In this document: piece after piece, positions 7,657 through 15,623 of the stretch
Layout: each line of letters starts with the position of its first letter
Numbering within the stretch: the stretch's first letter is position 1
From: CAZADH01 sp964483805
Lineage (GTDB): Bacteria > Muiribacteriota > Ozemobacteria > Ozemobacterales > Ozemobacteraceae
Assembly (NCBI GenBank): GCA_964483805.1
Contig: CAZADH010000037.1
Span: forward strand, 1 to 29,849
Length of the DNA: 29,849 bases
Direction of reading: 5' to 3'
Translations under genes and position numbers: made by a program
The notes under the pieces: model-generated
The model's database searches: none
Told to the model about the DNA's origin: nothing
Seen by the model: the letters and a program-made list of their open reading frames with translations, nothing else

Positions 7657-7729
7657 GGAGGCATGGCGAAACTGGCAACGCATCGGCCTTTGGAGCCGAC
7701 ACGTGTGAGTTCGAATCTCACTGCCTCTG
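7657..7729 (+). tRNA. tRNA-Gln(UUG)
   Basis: A full 73-base cloverleaf can be drawn. The acceptor GGAGGCA pairs with TGCCTCT (first pair G-U), the D stem is GCG/CGC with A14, G18-G19 and A21 in place, the anticodon stem is TCGGC/GCCGA with loop CTTTGGA, and the T arm is GTGAG-TTCGAAT-CTCAC. The anticodon is TTG, reading CAA for glutamine, with a G discriminator. CCA is not encoded. A weak first acceptor pair is typical of tRNA-Gln. The conflict-gene island ends at this gene. Confidence 0.93.
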
Positions 7730-7784
7730 CTGAACGCCGCCCCTGAAGGCGGGACGTCGAGCAATACATTTGATTGCCATATGG

Positions 7785-8258
7785 ATGGAGGTGACAGAAA
7801 GTGATGAAGAGTGCACCATCGCAGGCACAGTCCGAATGAGTATAATTCACGATCCCCGGCTACTGAAGGGAACCTGCTACCTGGAGTTTCTGCCCGGCGA
7901 TTACGCCGGAACCTTCTGGAACCGGGGATCGGTGTTCTTCACAGTGAATGATTTCAGTCTGGTCCTCCCGACCTTCACGGTGCTTCCGGAATTCGACTAC
8001 TACGCTTTCATTCCCATTTCGACCTGCCAATGGCAGCAGGTGCTCGCGCAGATGGCCGAACTGCAGAACATCATCAAGCAGCGCGATGCACACGCCATCG
8101 AGGCGTATTACAAATTGCATTGTCCGCACATGGCAGGCGTTTCGGTCAGGCGCCTGGCCGGACGAGTGGCCGTGACCAGCAGTTTGTTACAGGAGTTCGT
8201 CCCGTGGGTGCAGGTCACGTTGCAGCATCACGATGTGATCACGTATCTCGGGATGTGA
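7785..8258 (+). CDS. Hypothetical 157-aa protein
   Basis: I do not recognise this protein. It is soluble, rich in aromatic residues, with an early beta-rich part (GTCYLEFLPGDYAGTFWNRG, VFFTVNDFSLVLPTF) and a later helical part (QVLAQMAELQNIIKQRDAHAIEAYYKLH). The frame is long for its composition and its codon use agrees with neighbours. The start is uncertain: ATG at 7785 is preferred, but TTG 7770 and ATG 7836 are possible and none has a clear ribosome binding site. The following small gene begins seven bases after its stop, so the two probably form an operon. Confidence 0.6.
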   Translation: MEVTESDEECTIAGTVRMSIIHDPRLLKGTCYLEFLPGDYAGTFWNRGSVFFTVNDFSLVLPTFTVLPEFDYYAFIPISTCQWQQVLAQMAELQNIIKQRDAHAIEAYYKLHCPHMAGVSVRRLAGRVAVTSSLLQEFVPWVQVTLQHHDVITYLGM

Positions 8259-8265
8259 CGGTGAG

Positions 8266-8562
8266 GTGATTGACGAACCGGTATTGAAGCTGGCACGCAT
8301 CACGAAGGCCGGCGTGCGCGAGGCCGCCGATGCCATCGCCGCGCTGACATCGTCAGACCCGGACCGCGCCGTGCCCCTGATCGAGACTTTTCTGGCCGCA
8401 TGCCACGAGAAAGGGGAGGAGGTCGACGACTCCTCGGGTAGCTTCGGCCAGTTCGTGGGCGAGTTCAACCGGTTGGTCACGGAGGGCGAGTTGAAACCGA
8501 AGCCAACGTTCAGCCAACGCGCGCGGGCGCGGTGGCAGCGGTTGGCGGGTGACTCATCGTGA
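8266..8562 (+). CDS. Hypothetical 98-aa protein
   Basis: This small, charged, helical protein is not recognised. It starts with GTG seven bases after the stop of the preceding gene, behind a GGTGAG stretch that may serve as ribosome binding site. It has no Cys, signal peptide or membrane segment. The close spacing suggests co-expression with, and perhaps binding to, the upstream 157-aa protein. Confidence 0.55.
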   Translation: MIDEPVLKLARITKAGVREAADAIAALTSSDPDRAVPLIETFLAACHEKGEEVDDSSGSFGQFVGEFNRLVTEGELKPKPTFSQRARARWQRLAGDSS

Positions 8563-8660
8563 TCTCGGTTTGATATCATCGCATTCGCAGCCAATCTTTT
8601 GCCATACAACGTAACCACGGCTGTGCCCGGAAATCGGCAAATCGAGACGACACGACGAAC

Positions 8661-8689
8661 TTGACTCGCCCGGCACGACGGCATATCAC
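8661..8689 (+). promoter_or_regulatory. Promoter of the DUF6448-TetR-flavodiiron operon
   Basis: TTGACT (8661-8666) and TATCAC (8684-8689) are separated by 17 bases. Transcription would start around 8696, inside the inverted repeat at 8693-8714. Confidence 0.55.
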
Positions 8690-8692
8690 CAT

Positions 8693-8714
8693 AGTTAGTT
8701 ATCACAAACTAACT
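8693..8714. promoter_or_regulatory. Perfect inverted repeat, probable TetR operator
   Basis: AGTTAGTT and AACTAACT form a perfect 8-bp inverted repeat with a 6-base spacer, placed on the predicted transcription start and just before the ribosome binding site of the first gene. Size and position fit an operator of the TetR protein encoded in the same operon. Confidence 0.65.
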
Positions 8715-8728
8715 TCAAGGAGGCTGAT

Positions 8729-9364
8729 ATGAACTTCGCCAAACCGTTGACCGTTGTACTGCTGTTCGGCTTGATCTGGCTCGCCCCCGCAACTGTGCAG
8801 GCCCACTGCGACACTTTCGCCGGACCCGTTCTCATCGAGGCCGCCAAGGCGATGGAGACGGGCAACGTGACGCCGCTGCTGAAGTGGGTGAAGGCTGACC
8901 GCGAGGGCGTCATCAAGGCGGCCTTCACCGCGGCGATCCGGAATCGCACGACCGACGCGAAGGCCGCCGATGCCAGGTTCTTCGAGACGCTCATCCGGAT
9001 CCACCGCGAGGGAGAAGGCGCTCCGTTCACGGGCATCAAGCCCGCGGGCACCGAACTGCCGGCGGCCATCGTCGCCGCCGACAAGGCCCTCGAAATCGGC
9101 TCCTCACGCGAACTGACCGACCTGCTGACCCGAAGCCTCGTGCGTAAGATTCGCGAGAAGTTCGACCATGCGCGCGCGAAGAAGCTTCTCGCCGACAAAA
9201 GCGTGGCCCAGGGCCGGGAGTATGTCGCGGCCTATGTTGACTACGTGCACTCCGTCGAGGCGATCGCGGACCTGCTCGCGAGCGAGGGCGGACATCACCA
9301 CGAGGGCACGACGGCCGCCGACGCCCAAGGCCAGCGCTCGTCATGTGGCCAACACGGACATTGA
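8729..9364 (+). CDS. DUF6448 exported protein
   Basis: This 211-residue protein has a clear signal peptide (residues 1-25, cleavage likely after VQA) and a mature part starting HCDTFAGPVL, the DUF6448 hallmark. Other family features are ETGNVTPLLKWV, the RFFETLIRIHREGEGAPFTG segment at about 85-104, and GREYVAAYVDYVHSVE near 171-186. The function of DUF6448 is not known to me. The C-terminus ends with GGHHHEG and CGQHGH, which suggests metal binding in the periplasm. AAGGAGG lies at 8717. It is the first gene of an apparent operon with TetR and flavodiiron genes, which points to a role in oxygen, NO or metal stress. Confidence 0.88.
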   Translation: MNFAKPLTVVLLFGLIWLAPATVQAHCDTFAGPVLIEAAKAMETGNVTPLLKWVKADREGVIKAAFTAAIRNRTTDAKAADARFFETLIRIHREGEGAPFTGIKPAGTELPAAIVAADKALEIGSSRELTDLLTRSLVRKIREKFDHARAKKLLADKSVAQGREYVAAYVDYVHSVEAIADLLASEGGHHHEGTTAADAQGQRSSCGQHGH

Positions 9365-9382
9365 TCTGATAGGATCACGCAT

Positions 9383-9976
9383 ATGCCACGCAACAACGAC
9401 CCGACCACCGATCGCAAGCGACAGATTCTGCTGGCGGCCCGCAACCTGGTTTTCGCCGAGGGAACGACCCGGCTGACGATGCGGCGGATCGGCGAGGCGG
9501 TCGACATCTCGGAACCGGCCGTCTACCGGCACTTCCGCAGCCGCGAGGAGCTCCTGCGCGCGCTCATCCAGTTCATGTTCGAAGGATGGGAAGAGAAGCT
9601 CGTCGCGCTCACCCGCGAGCGGAAGTCCGCCGCCGAGAAGCTGATCAAGCTTGGCCGGATTCATCTGACGCACCTGATCGAGCACGAGTTCAACCCGGTC
9701 CTGCTGATTTCCGAAGCCTGCGTCACAGACCAGCCCGGTATCGCGGCGGCCATGACCGAGAAGGGCAACCGGATCGCCGCGGTGATGAACTCGATTCTCG
9801 AGGAAGGCCGCGCGTCGGGCGAATTCGCCCATGACCTGTGCATCAGGTCGGCGTCGCTGGCCCTCTTCGGGGTCCTGCAGGGCAGCCTCATCCGGTGGAC
9901 CCTGTCCCGCTCGACCCGCGGTCTGGCGGCCGATCTCGAAGGGGCGCTGCGGCTGATCATCAAAGGGTTGTCATAA
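9383..9976 (+). CDS. TetR/AcrR family regulator
   Basis: This 197-residue protein has a TetR N-terminal DNA-binding domain: RKRQILLAARNLVFAEG, then LTMRRIGEAVDISEPAVYRHF with the typical Y-H-F end of the recognition helix (about residues 32-52). The remaining helical domain (60-197) is the dimer and ligand part and includes two Cys (about 115 and 154) that could be redox- or NO-sensitive, which is only a thought. The gene lies 18 bases after the DUF6448 gene and 10 before the flavodiiron gene, in one direction. It likely binds the inverted repeat at 8693-8714. A TAGGAT hexamer seven bases before the ATG may be an extra promoter. Confidence 0.92.
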   Translation: MPRNNDPTTDRKRQILLAARNLVFAEGTTRLTMRRIGEAVDISEPAVYRHFRSREELLRALIQFMFEGWEEKLVALTRERKSAAEKLIKLGRIHLTHLIEHEFNPVLLISEACVTDQPGIAAAMTEKGNRIAAVMNSILEEGRASGEFAHDLCIRSASLALFGVLQGSLIRWTLSRSTRGLAADLEGALRLIIKGLS

Positions 9977-9986
9977 GGAGCCAAAC

Positions 9987-11186
9987 ATGAATCGCACCAT
10001 CAAGAACAACGTGACGTGGGTAGGCAAGATCGACTGGGAACTGCGACGGTTCCACGGCGACGAGTATTCGACACACCACGGGTCGAGCTACAACGCGTAT
10101 CTGATCCGCGAGCAGAAGACCGTTCTGATTGACACTGTATGGACACCGTATGCCAAGGAGTTCGTCGCCAACCTGCAGAAGACGGTTGACCTTGCGACCA
10201 TCGACGCGATCGTCATGAACCACGCCGAGCCCGACCACAGCGGCGCCCTGCCTGACCTGATGGCTTTGATTCCGCAAACCCCGATCTACTGCACCGCCAA
10301 CGGCGTGAAGTCGATCAAAGGGCAGTACCACCAGGACTGGAACTTCAGGGTAGTCAAGACCGGCGACAAGCTGAACATCGGCGACAAAGACCTCGTCTTC
10401 GTCGAGATGCCGATGCTCCACTGGCCCGACAGCATGGCGAGCTATTTGACCGGCGACAACATTCCCTTCAGCAACGACGCGTTTGGCCAACACTTCGCCA
10501 GCGAGCACATGTTCAACGATCTCGTCGATCAGGGTGAGCTGTTTGCCGAATGCACAAAGTATTACGCGAACATCCTGACACCGTTCAGCACGCTGGTCGA
10601 GAAGAAAATCAAAGAGGTTCTCGCGCTGGGCCTGCCCATCGACATGATCTGCACCAGCCACGGTATCATCTGGCGCCAGAACCCGGCGCAAATCGTCGAG
10701 AAATACCTGCAGTGGGCAGCCAACTATCAGGAGAACCAGGTGACCCTCGTCTACGACACCATGTGGAACGGCACCCGGATGATGGCCGAGAGCATCGCCG
10801 CGGGCCTGACGGCGGCAGATCCGGCACTGACCGTCAAGCTGTTCAACATCGCCCACTCCGACAAGAACGACGTCATCACCGAGGTGTTCAAATCGAAGGG
10901 CGTTCTCTTCGGCTCGCCCACCGTGAACAAGGGGATCCAGCACGCGATCGCCGGGTTCGCCGAGATGGTGAAAGGGCTGCGGTTCAAGAACAAGAAAGCC
11001 GCCGCGTTCGGGACCTATGGCTGGAGCGGGGAGTCGCCGAAGCAGCTTGCCGAGCTCCTGCGCGGCGCCGGGTTCGAGGTGCTCGACGACGGCCTGAAGG
11101 CGCTCTGGAATCCGAACGCCGAGGCGGTGCAGCAGTGCATCGAGTACGGCAGGAAGTTTGCGACGTTCATCAGTGGTCACCGGTAG
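9987..11186 (+). CDS. Flavodiiron protein (FprA family NO/O2 reductase)
   Basis: This 399-residue protein is an A-type flavoprotein that reduces nitric oxide to N2O or oxygen to water using a diiron site and FMN. The metallo-beta-lactamase-like half carries the iron ligands H79, E81, D83 and H84 (NHAEPDHSG), H145, D164 (SNDAFG) and H225 (TSHGIIWR). The flavodoxin half begins near residue 252 with LVYDTMWNGTRMMA. The length is that of the minimal form, without a rubredoxin domain, so an external electron donor is needed. AAGGAG precedes the ATG. Its placement behind DUF6448 and TetR suggests induction by NO or oxygen. Confidence 0.95.
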   Translation: MNRTIKNNVTWVGKIDWELRRFHGDEYSTHHGSSYNAYLIREQKTVLIDTVWTPYAKEFVANLQKTVDLATIDAIVMNHAEPDHSGALPDLMALIPQTPIYCTANGVKSIKGQYHQDWNFRVVKTGDKLNIGDKDLVFVEMPMLHWPDSMASYLTGDNIPFSNDAFGQHFASEHMFNDLVDQGELFAECTKYYANILTPFSTLVEKKIKEVLALGLPIDMICTSHGIIWRQNPAQIVEKYLQWAANYQENQVTLVYDTMWNGTRMMAESIAAGLTAADPALTVKLFNIAHSDKNDVITEVFKSKGVLFGSPTVNKGIQHAIAGFAEMVKGLRFKNKKAAAFGTYGWSGESPKQLAELLRGAGFEVLDDGLKALWNPNAEAVQQCIEYGRKFATFISGHR

Positions 11187-11256
11187 GCCGCACCCCTGCA
11201 AGACGAACCGAACAGAGGGCCACCATCAGGATTCAACGCAAAGGCGATAGCTGGTG

Positions 11257-11326
11257 TCGGGAGTTTCGGGCTGTTACGGGGACGTACGACCTTGCCAGGT
11301 TAAGTCGTACGTCCCCGAAACCCGAC
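11257..11326. repeat. REP-like long palindrome
   Basis: CGGGGACGTACGAC (11278-11291) and its exact reverse complement (11305-11318) enclose a 13-base loop. The flanks GTCGGGAGTTTCGGG (11257-11271) and CCCCGAAACCCGAC (11313-11326) also pair except for a two-base insertion, so alternative folds are possible. There is no T-run after it, so it is not a classical terminator, though it could protect or end the flavodiiron transcript. It resembles the palindromes spread by Y1/REP-associated transposases. Confidence 0.65.
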
Positions 11327-11411
11327 GAACCTGTCGTATCATTGAAATCTGTCGAAAGTTCGAGGCACCATCGCCGATCGACGACCAGCGATGACGGAGG
11401 TGTGGTGAGAC

Positions 11412-12767
11412 GTGAATCAGCCTGATCAGCCGGGTCGAGACGATGCGACCACGGCGCCTTCGTCCCTCCGATCGAGCAGGTTACTACCGACAGGAACATT
11501 CTGGCGTTCCGGGTCACTCTTCTTCGAAAAGTACTTCCACCGAATCCTGAAACTGGGGACGACCCCACAGGACACCGATGAAGAAACGACCCGGAGGGGC
11601 CTGCTTTCCCTGGCAGCATTCTTCGGTTTCTTCGTCGGTGTGATTCTGGGCATTCACGACATTGCCTGTCAGTTACCGACCTGGGGAATCCCGCCGCTGG
11701 CGTTCTCGTTGCTGACACTGGCGGCATTGCTTCATTTTCGGGCGACCAGGAATTTCCGGGTGTTCCGATTCGTCATGTTGTTGTTGATGCTGCTCCTGCC
11801 CTTGCTCGCCCAGGTCCTTCAGGGCGGTTTCGCCCGGGGTGGGGCGTCCCTTGTCTGGGCGCTTTCGTGCCCGATTTGTGCGGTACTGGCCCACGGCCCG
11901 CAGCGGGCGGTCCGGTGGTTCATCGCCTTTCTGATCACGGTGGGCACCGCCGCGGTCGTCGATCCCTGGATCAAGGCCAATGTGTTGCCGAACCAGCCGC
12001 CCTGCCCCAGTTGGTATTTCTCTGCCCATCTCGCCGGTATTTCCATCGTCATCTTCATTCTGGTGCAATACTTCGTATTCCGACTCATCCAGGAACAACA
12101 AAGATCCGACAAGCTTCTGCTGAACATTCTTCCCGGCCCCATTGCCAACCGCATCAAGCAGGGGGAAGAGACCATCGCCGAGGGTTTTTCCCAGGTGACC
12201 ATCCTGTTTTCGGATCTGGCGAGTTTCACCAGGATGTCTGCGCAGTCGTCACCGGCGCAGATTGTCCGGATTTTGAATCAGGTCTTCTCGACGTTTGACG
12301 AGTTGACCGAAAAACATGGCGTAGAAAAGATCAAGACCATCGGCGATGCCTACATGGTGGTTGGCGGACTCATCAATTCGGGAGGCAATCCTGCCCGGGC
12401 GATCGCAGAGATGGCCCTGGACATGCGCGAGGCTCTCCAGAGAATCAATACCGAACAGGACCTCGATCTGCACATCCGCGTCGGCATCAATTCTGGCCCG
12501 GTGGTTGCCGGAGTCATCGGTATCCGGAAATTCATTTATGATTTGTGGGGTGATGCCGTCAACGTGGCCAGCCGCATGGAGTCGACCGGAGTCATCGACG
12601 CCATCCAGGTCAGCGAATCGTCGTACTCTCTGCTCAAAGATGATTTCGTCTTTGCGCCGCGTGGAACAGTTGACGTCAAGGGCAAAGGACCGATGAACAC
12701 CTGGTTCTTGACCGGGCGCAGGCCGTGCAGCAGCGGCAATGCCGCAACCGGCCACCCTACGCTCTGA
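11412..12767 (+). CDS. Membrane adenylate cyclase (class III)
   Basis: This 451-residue protein has a hydrophobic N-terminal half with about six membrane segments (residues 64-226) and a cytoplasmic class III cyclase domain (about 258-435). All catalytic residues are present: metal Asp D268 (FSDLASF) and D312 (KTIGDAYM), adenine-selecting K308 and D377 (YDLWG), and transition-state N384 and R388 (DAVNVASRME). It should therefore work as a homodimer making cAMP. There is no HAMP domain; a short helix joins membrane and catalytic parts. The start is GTG, with GGAGGTG about 12 bases before it. It stands alone. What the membrane part senses is unknown. Confidence 0.92.
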   Translation: MNQPDQPGRDDATTAPSSLRSSRLLPTGTFWRSGSLFFEKYFHRILKLGTTPQDTDEETTRRGLLSLAAFFGFFVGVILGIHDIACQLPTWGIPPLAFSLLTLAALLHFRATRNFRVFRFVMLLLMLLLPLLAQVLQGGFARGGASLVWALSCPICAVLAHGPQRAVRWFIAFLITVGTAAVVDPWIKANVLPNQPPCPSWYFSAHLAGISIVIFILVQYFVFRLIQEQQRSDKLLLNILPGPIANRIKQGEETIAEGFSQVTILFSDLASFTRMSAQSSPAQIVRILNQVFSTFDELTEKHGVEKIKTIGDAYMVVGGLINSGGNPARAIAEMALDMREALQRINTEQDLDLHIRVGINSGPVVAGVIGIRKFIYDLWGDAVNVASRMESTGVIDAIQVSESSYSLLKDDFVFAPRGTVDVKGKGPMNTWFLTGRRPCSSGNAATGHPTL

Positions 12768-12888
12768 GGCATTGATTGCGGGCCTTTTTCGGATGACCAT
12801 ATTTTGTGTTTACTTTGACACTGTAGACACGAGATGTGGCATCATCATGTCGTCATGACCAGAAATCCGACTTCTTCCGCAGGTTGTT

Positions 12889-14091
12889 ATGGCTGAAGAC
12901 TACCGAGATTTAGTTCGAAAACGCATCCTGACGCGCGAGGCTTTCGTGCGCGCCGTTTTCAGTGGCCGCCGGCACGGCATGGAGTTGCCCTGGGTTCGCG
13001 TGGTGGTGCGCCCGGTCGAGCTTGGCGGCGTGTTCCACTGGCAGGTTTCGTGTTTTGGCGAGCGCCGGGATATCACCAAGAACTACCCCGCCGAAACTGC
13101 GGCCGCGAAGGTCGACGAACTGCTCGAGCTGCCCTTCAAGAACATCCACGTCGAAACCACCGGCGGGAGCCTTCAGGTGACGATCACCAAGAAGGGCAAG
13201 GCACTGGTGAGCGAAAAGAAGTCGAGCACGGCGCCCGCACCGGTGGTTCTGACGCATGACCGCCAGAAGCAGAAGCTCCTGGCCGCCGACGACTCTGCGC
13301 CGTTTTTGCAGGCGGTGGGCATCATGACCCGCGACGGCAAAATCAAGGCCGACATGCAGCGCAAGTTTCGCCAGATCAACGAATTCGTGCGTCTGCTGAA
13401 CGAAACCGGCGTTCTGAGCGACTTTGCCGGCCAGCCCGTGCGCGTGGTGGATTTTGGCTGTGGCAACGCATACCTGACGTTTGCCACCTATCACTATCTC
13501 ACCCAGGTCCTGGGCCTGACAGCCAGCGTGGTCGGCGTGGATGTGAAGACCGACCTTCTGGAAGGTCACCGGGAGAAAGCCAGATCGTTGGGCTGGTCGG
13601 GGCTTGCCTTTCAAGAGGGCCGTATCGGCGACTTTCGGCCAGAGGCGACGCCCGACGTGGTGGTGGCGCTCCATGCCTGCGACACCGCCACCGACGACGC
13701 GTTGGCGCAGGGCCTGCGCTGGGGCTGCCGGTTGATCGTCACCGCACCGTGCTGCCAGCATGAGTTGCAGGTGCAGTCAGCCGCCGTTCCCACCCCGGCA
13801 CCCTTTGGTCCGGTGGCGCATTACGGCCTGCTGAACGAGCGCCTCGGGGATATCCTGACCGACACGTTTCGAGCCACCATTCTGCGTTTGGCGGGATACC
13901 GCACCGACGTATTACAATTTGTCGGAACGGAGCATACACCGAAGAACCTGATGATTCGCGCGGTCAAGATCGCGCCGCCGGTGAACGCCCGATTGCGCGA
14001 GGAGTATCAGGCGTTGAAGGCCTTCTGGCAGGTCACGCCCCACCTCGAACGCCTATTGGGCGAGGATTACGCTCACCTCCTGAAGGCATAG
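12889..14091 (+). CDS. PF13679-type SAM-dependent methyltransferase
   Basis: This 400-residue protein has an unassigned N-terminal part (1-120) and a class I methyltransferase domain of the Methyltransf_32 type. Motif I is VVDFGCGNAYLTF (186-198), GVDVK lies near 216-220, the post-motif LHACDTATDDAL is at 261-272, and a conserved APCCQHEL at 286-293. The Cys pair in that last motif is a family signature shared with the eukaryotic GSTCD/METTL25-like proteins. The substrate is unknown to me; an RNA or translation-related target is a guess. The ATG at 12889 has only a weak AGG upstream. It is a single-gene unit. Confidence 0.88.
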   Translation: MAEDYRDLVRKRILTREAFVRAVFSGRRHGMELPWVRVVVRPVELGGVFHWQVSCFGERRDITKNYPAETAAAKVDELLELPFKNIHVETTGGSLQVTITKKGKALVSEKKSSTAPAPVVLTHDRQKQKLLAADDSAPFLQAVGIMTRDGKIKADMQRKFRQINEFVRLLNETGVLSDFAGQPVRVVDFGCGNAYLTFATYHYLTQVLGLTASVVGVDVKTDLLEGHREKARSLGWSGLAFQEGRIGDFRPEATPDVVVALHACDTATDDALAQGLRWGCRLIVTAPCCQHELQVQSAAVPTPAPFGPVAHYGLLNERLGDILTDTFRATILRLAGYRTDVLQFVGTEHTPKNLMIRAVKIAPPVNARLREEYQALKAFWQVTPHLERLLGEDYAHLLKA

Positions 14092-14146
14092 TGCCTGCGC
14101 ATTGATCGCGGCTTCGCTCGCGCGAAACTGTGATATTTATGGAGTC

Positions 14147-14155
14147 TGCTATCAT
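14147..14155 (+). promoter_or_regulatory. Putative extended -10 of the DUF1566 gene
   Basis: TGCTATCAT is an extended -10 element lying 34 bases before the ATG at 14189. No good -35 is visible, which is acceptable for an extended -10. Confidence 0.4.
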
Positions 14156-14188
14156 AGGACAATATTTGCCATGCCAAGGAGGGGTCCG

Positions 14189-15562
14189 ATGCCATTTCGC
14201 GTCAGTCTACGCGTGATCGCTCTGCTCAGCCTGCTCGGGGTCGGGGTCGCCGGGTTCGCCGGCAATCTCGATGCGCCGGCGGCACCGAGTTCGCCAGGCA
14301 GCGCGATGTTCACCATCGAAGACCTGTACAACCGTCTTGCCACCGGCACGGCCGGCAGCAAGCGGTCGGGCCCCTTTGTCGAACCGGGCACCGCGCCGGG
14401 ATCGACGATGCATACCCTCAACGACCTGATGAACATGGCGCCCGCACTCGACAACGCCAACGGCGCCGGCGCCGGCGACGTGCTCACCGGCAAAACCTTC
14501 TGGGGTCTGCCGTCCGGCTCCTGGGGTCCGCGCGTCGGCGCGATGCCGAATCGGGGCGCGGTCATGCTCACGCCGGGCGCGGCAACCCAGACCATCGCCG
14601 CCGGCTATCACAACGGCTCAGGCCAGGTGGTCGGCGATGCCAATTTGACCAGCGGCAACATCAAGGCCGGCGCAACCATCTTTGGGGTTGTCGGCGACAA
14701 CTCGGTTGTCAATACAACGTCTGGCAATGCGACGGCCGGCGAAATACTGACCGGGCGCAAGGCCTGGGCCAACGGCAGTGAGGTTACCGGCACCATGCCC
14801 GACCGGGGCGCGGTCACGCTCACGCCGGGCGCGGCGACGCAAACCATCCCCGCCGGCTATCACAACGGTTCGGGCCAGGTGGTCACCGATCCCAACCTGG
14901 TCTCGGGCAACATCCGGGCCGGTCAGACGATTTTCGGGGTCGTCGGCAGTTCGACTGTCGTCGACACCTCGCCGGCCAGTGCCACCGCCGGCGAGATCCT
15001 GCTCGACTTTTCGGCCTACATCAATGGAGTTCAGGTCACCGGCATGCGTGCCGGCGGAGTGAGACTCACCGGGGGCGCTTACTGGCCCGGTGGCCACCGT
15101 TGGTACAAACCCGGCGATGGCACGGTCATCGACTGCATGACAGGGTTGGTCTGGCTCTCGAATGTGCCTCACGTCGAAAGACCCTACCTCGCCACCGACG
15201 CTGCGGAACTCGACTGCATGCGGTGGTTGTACTCGATCTGCCATGGCCAATACGGTCTGACCGACGGTTCGCAACCGGGCGACTGGGACATGCCCACCAT
15301 CGCGGAGTTGCGGTCGCTGTTAACTGACCGACCGCCGGGACAAGCGATCGGATCTTTGACCTCCCATGCCTTCGACAACCCCTATCTTGGTGATTATTAC
15401 TGGACCTCGACACCGGTGGAGACCGGTTACACCACCACCTCGGCCGACCAGGTCCGCATCATTTACATGCGTGACGGGTCCACGAGCTCAGAGAACAAGT
15501 CCACGCCCAATCCCGCCGACTGGCACTACGTCTGGCCGATTCGCCGGGGGTTCCGGTGGTGA
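14189..15562 (+). CDS. Exported DUF1566/Lcl-domain protein with repeats
   Basis: This 457-residue protein has a signal peptide (1-25), a linker with FTIEDLYNRLATG, a repeat region and a C-terminal Lcl/DUF1566 domain. The repeat period is 84 residues and contains AATQTI, AGYHNGSGQVV, NL-SGNI-AG and TIFGVVG (residues 119-170 and 203-253), a motif known from phage tail and bacterial surface proteins. The Lcl part starts near VIDCMTGLVWL (314-324) and includes WDMPTIAELRSLL and YYWTS. It is probably a surface adhesion or sugar-binding protein. ATG 14189 is chosen because AAGGAGG precedes it by eight bases; an in-frame start at 14102 would spoil the signal peptide. Confidence 0.88.
   Translation: MPFRVSLRVIALLSLLGVGVAGFAGNLDAPAAPSSPGSAMFTIEDLYNRLATGTAGSKRSGPFVEPGTAPGSTMHTLNDLMNMAPALDNANGAGAGDVLTGKTFWGLPSGSWGPRVGAMPNRGAVMLTPGAATQTIAAGYHNGSGQVVGDANLTSGNIKAGATIFGVVGDNSVVNTTSGNATAGEILTGRKAWANGSEVTGTMPDRGAVTLTPGAATQTIPAGYHNGSGQVVTDPNLVSGNIRAGQTIFGVVGSSTVVDTSPASATAGEILLDFSAYINGVQVTGMRAGGVRLTGGAYWPGGHRWYKPGDGTVIDCMTGLVWLSNVPHVERPYLATDAAELDCMRWLYSICHGQYGLTDGSQPGDWDMPTIAELRSLLTDRPPGQAIGSLTSHAFDNPYLGDYYWTSTPVETGYTTTSADQVRIIYMRDGSTSSENKSTPNPADWHYVWPIRRGFRW
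14543..14947 (+). repeat. In-frame 252-bp tandem coding repeat
   Basis: The segments 14543-14698 and 14795-14947 are nearly identical in DNA and lie 252 bases (84 codons) apart in the DUF1566 gene. The strong DNA identity suggests recent duplication or gene conversion, and copy number could vary between strains. Confidence 0.8.
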
Positions 15563-15623
15563 CGGTCGGGGCGTTTATGTGAATGATTCATTCGCTTTTG
15601 GCATAGAACATCCGACGCGCGCA

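Noticed and set aside
7551..7850. Minus-strand open frame
   Set aside because: It runs across the tRNA-Gln gene and part of repeat copy B.
10550..11425. Open frame overlapping the flavodiiron gene
   Set aside because: Arg-rich shadow frame without recognisable domains; the flavodiiron frame has all ligands.
12768..12888. Terminator after the 451-aa cyclase (GCGGGCCTTTTTC)
   Set aside because: There is a T-run, but no stem of useful length pairs before it.
14189..15562. Target gene of a diversity-generating retroelement
   Set aside because: The Lcl/C-type lectin-like fold is a known target type, but there is no reverse transcriptase, template repeat or adenine-biased variation in the window.
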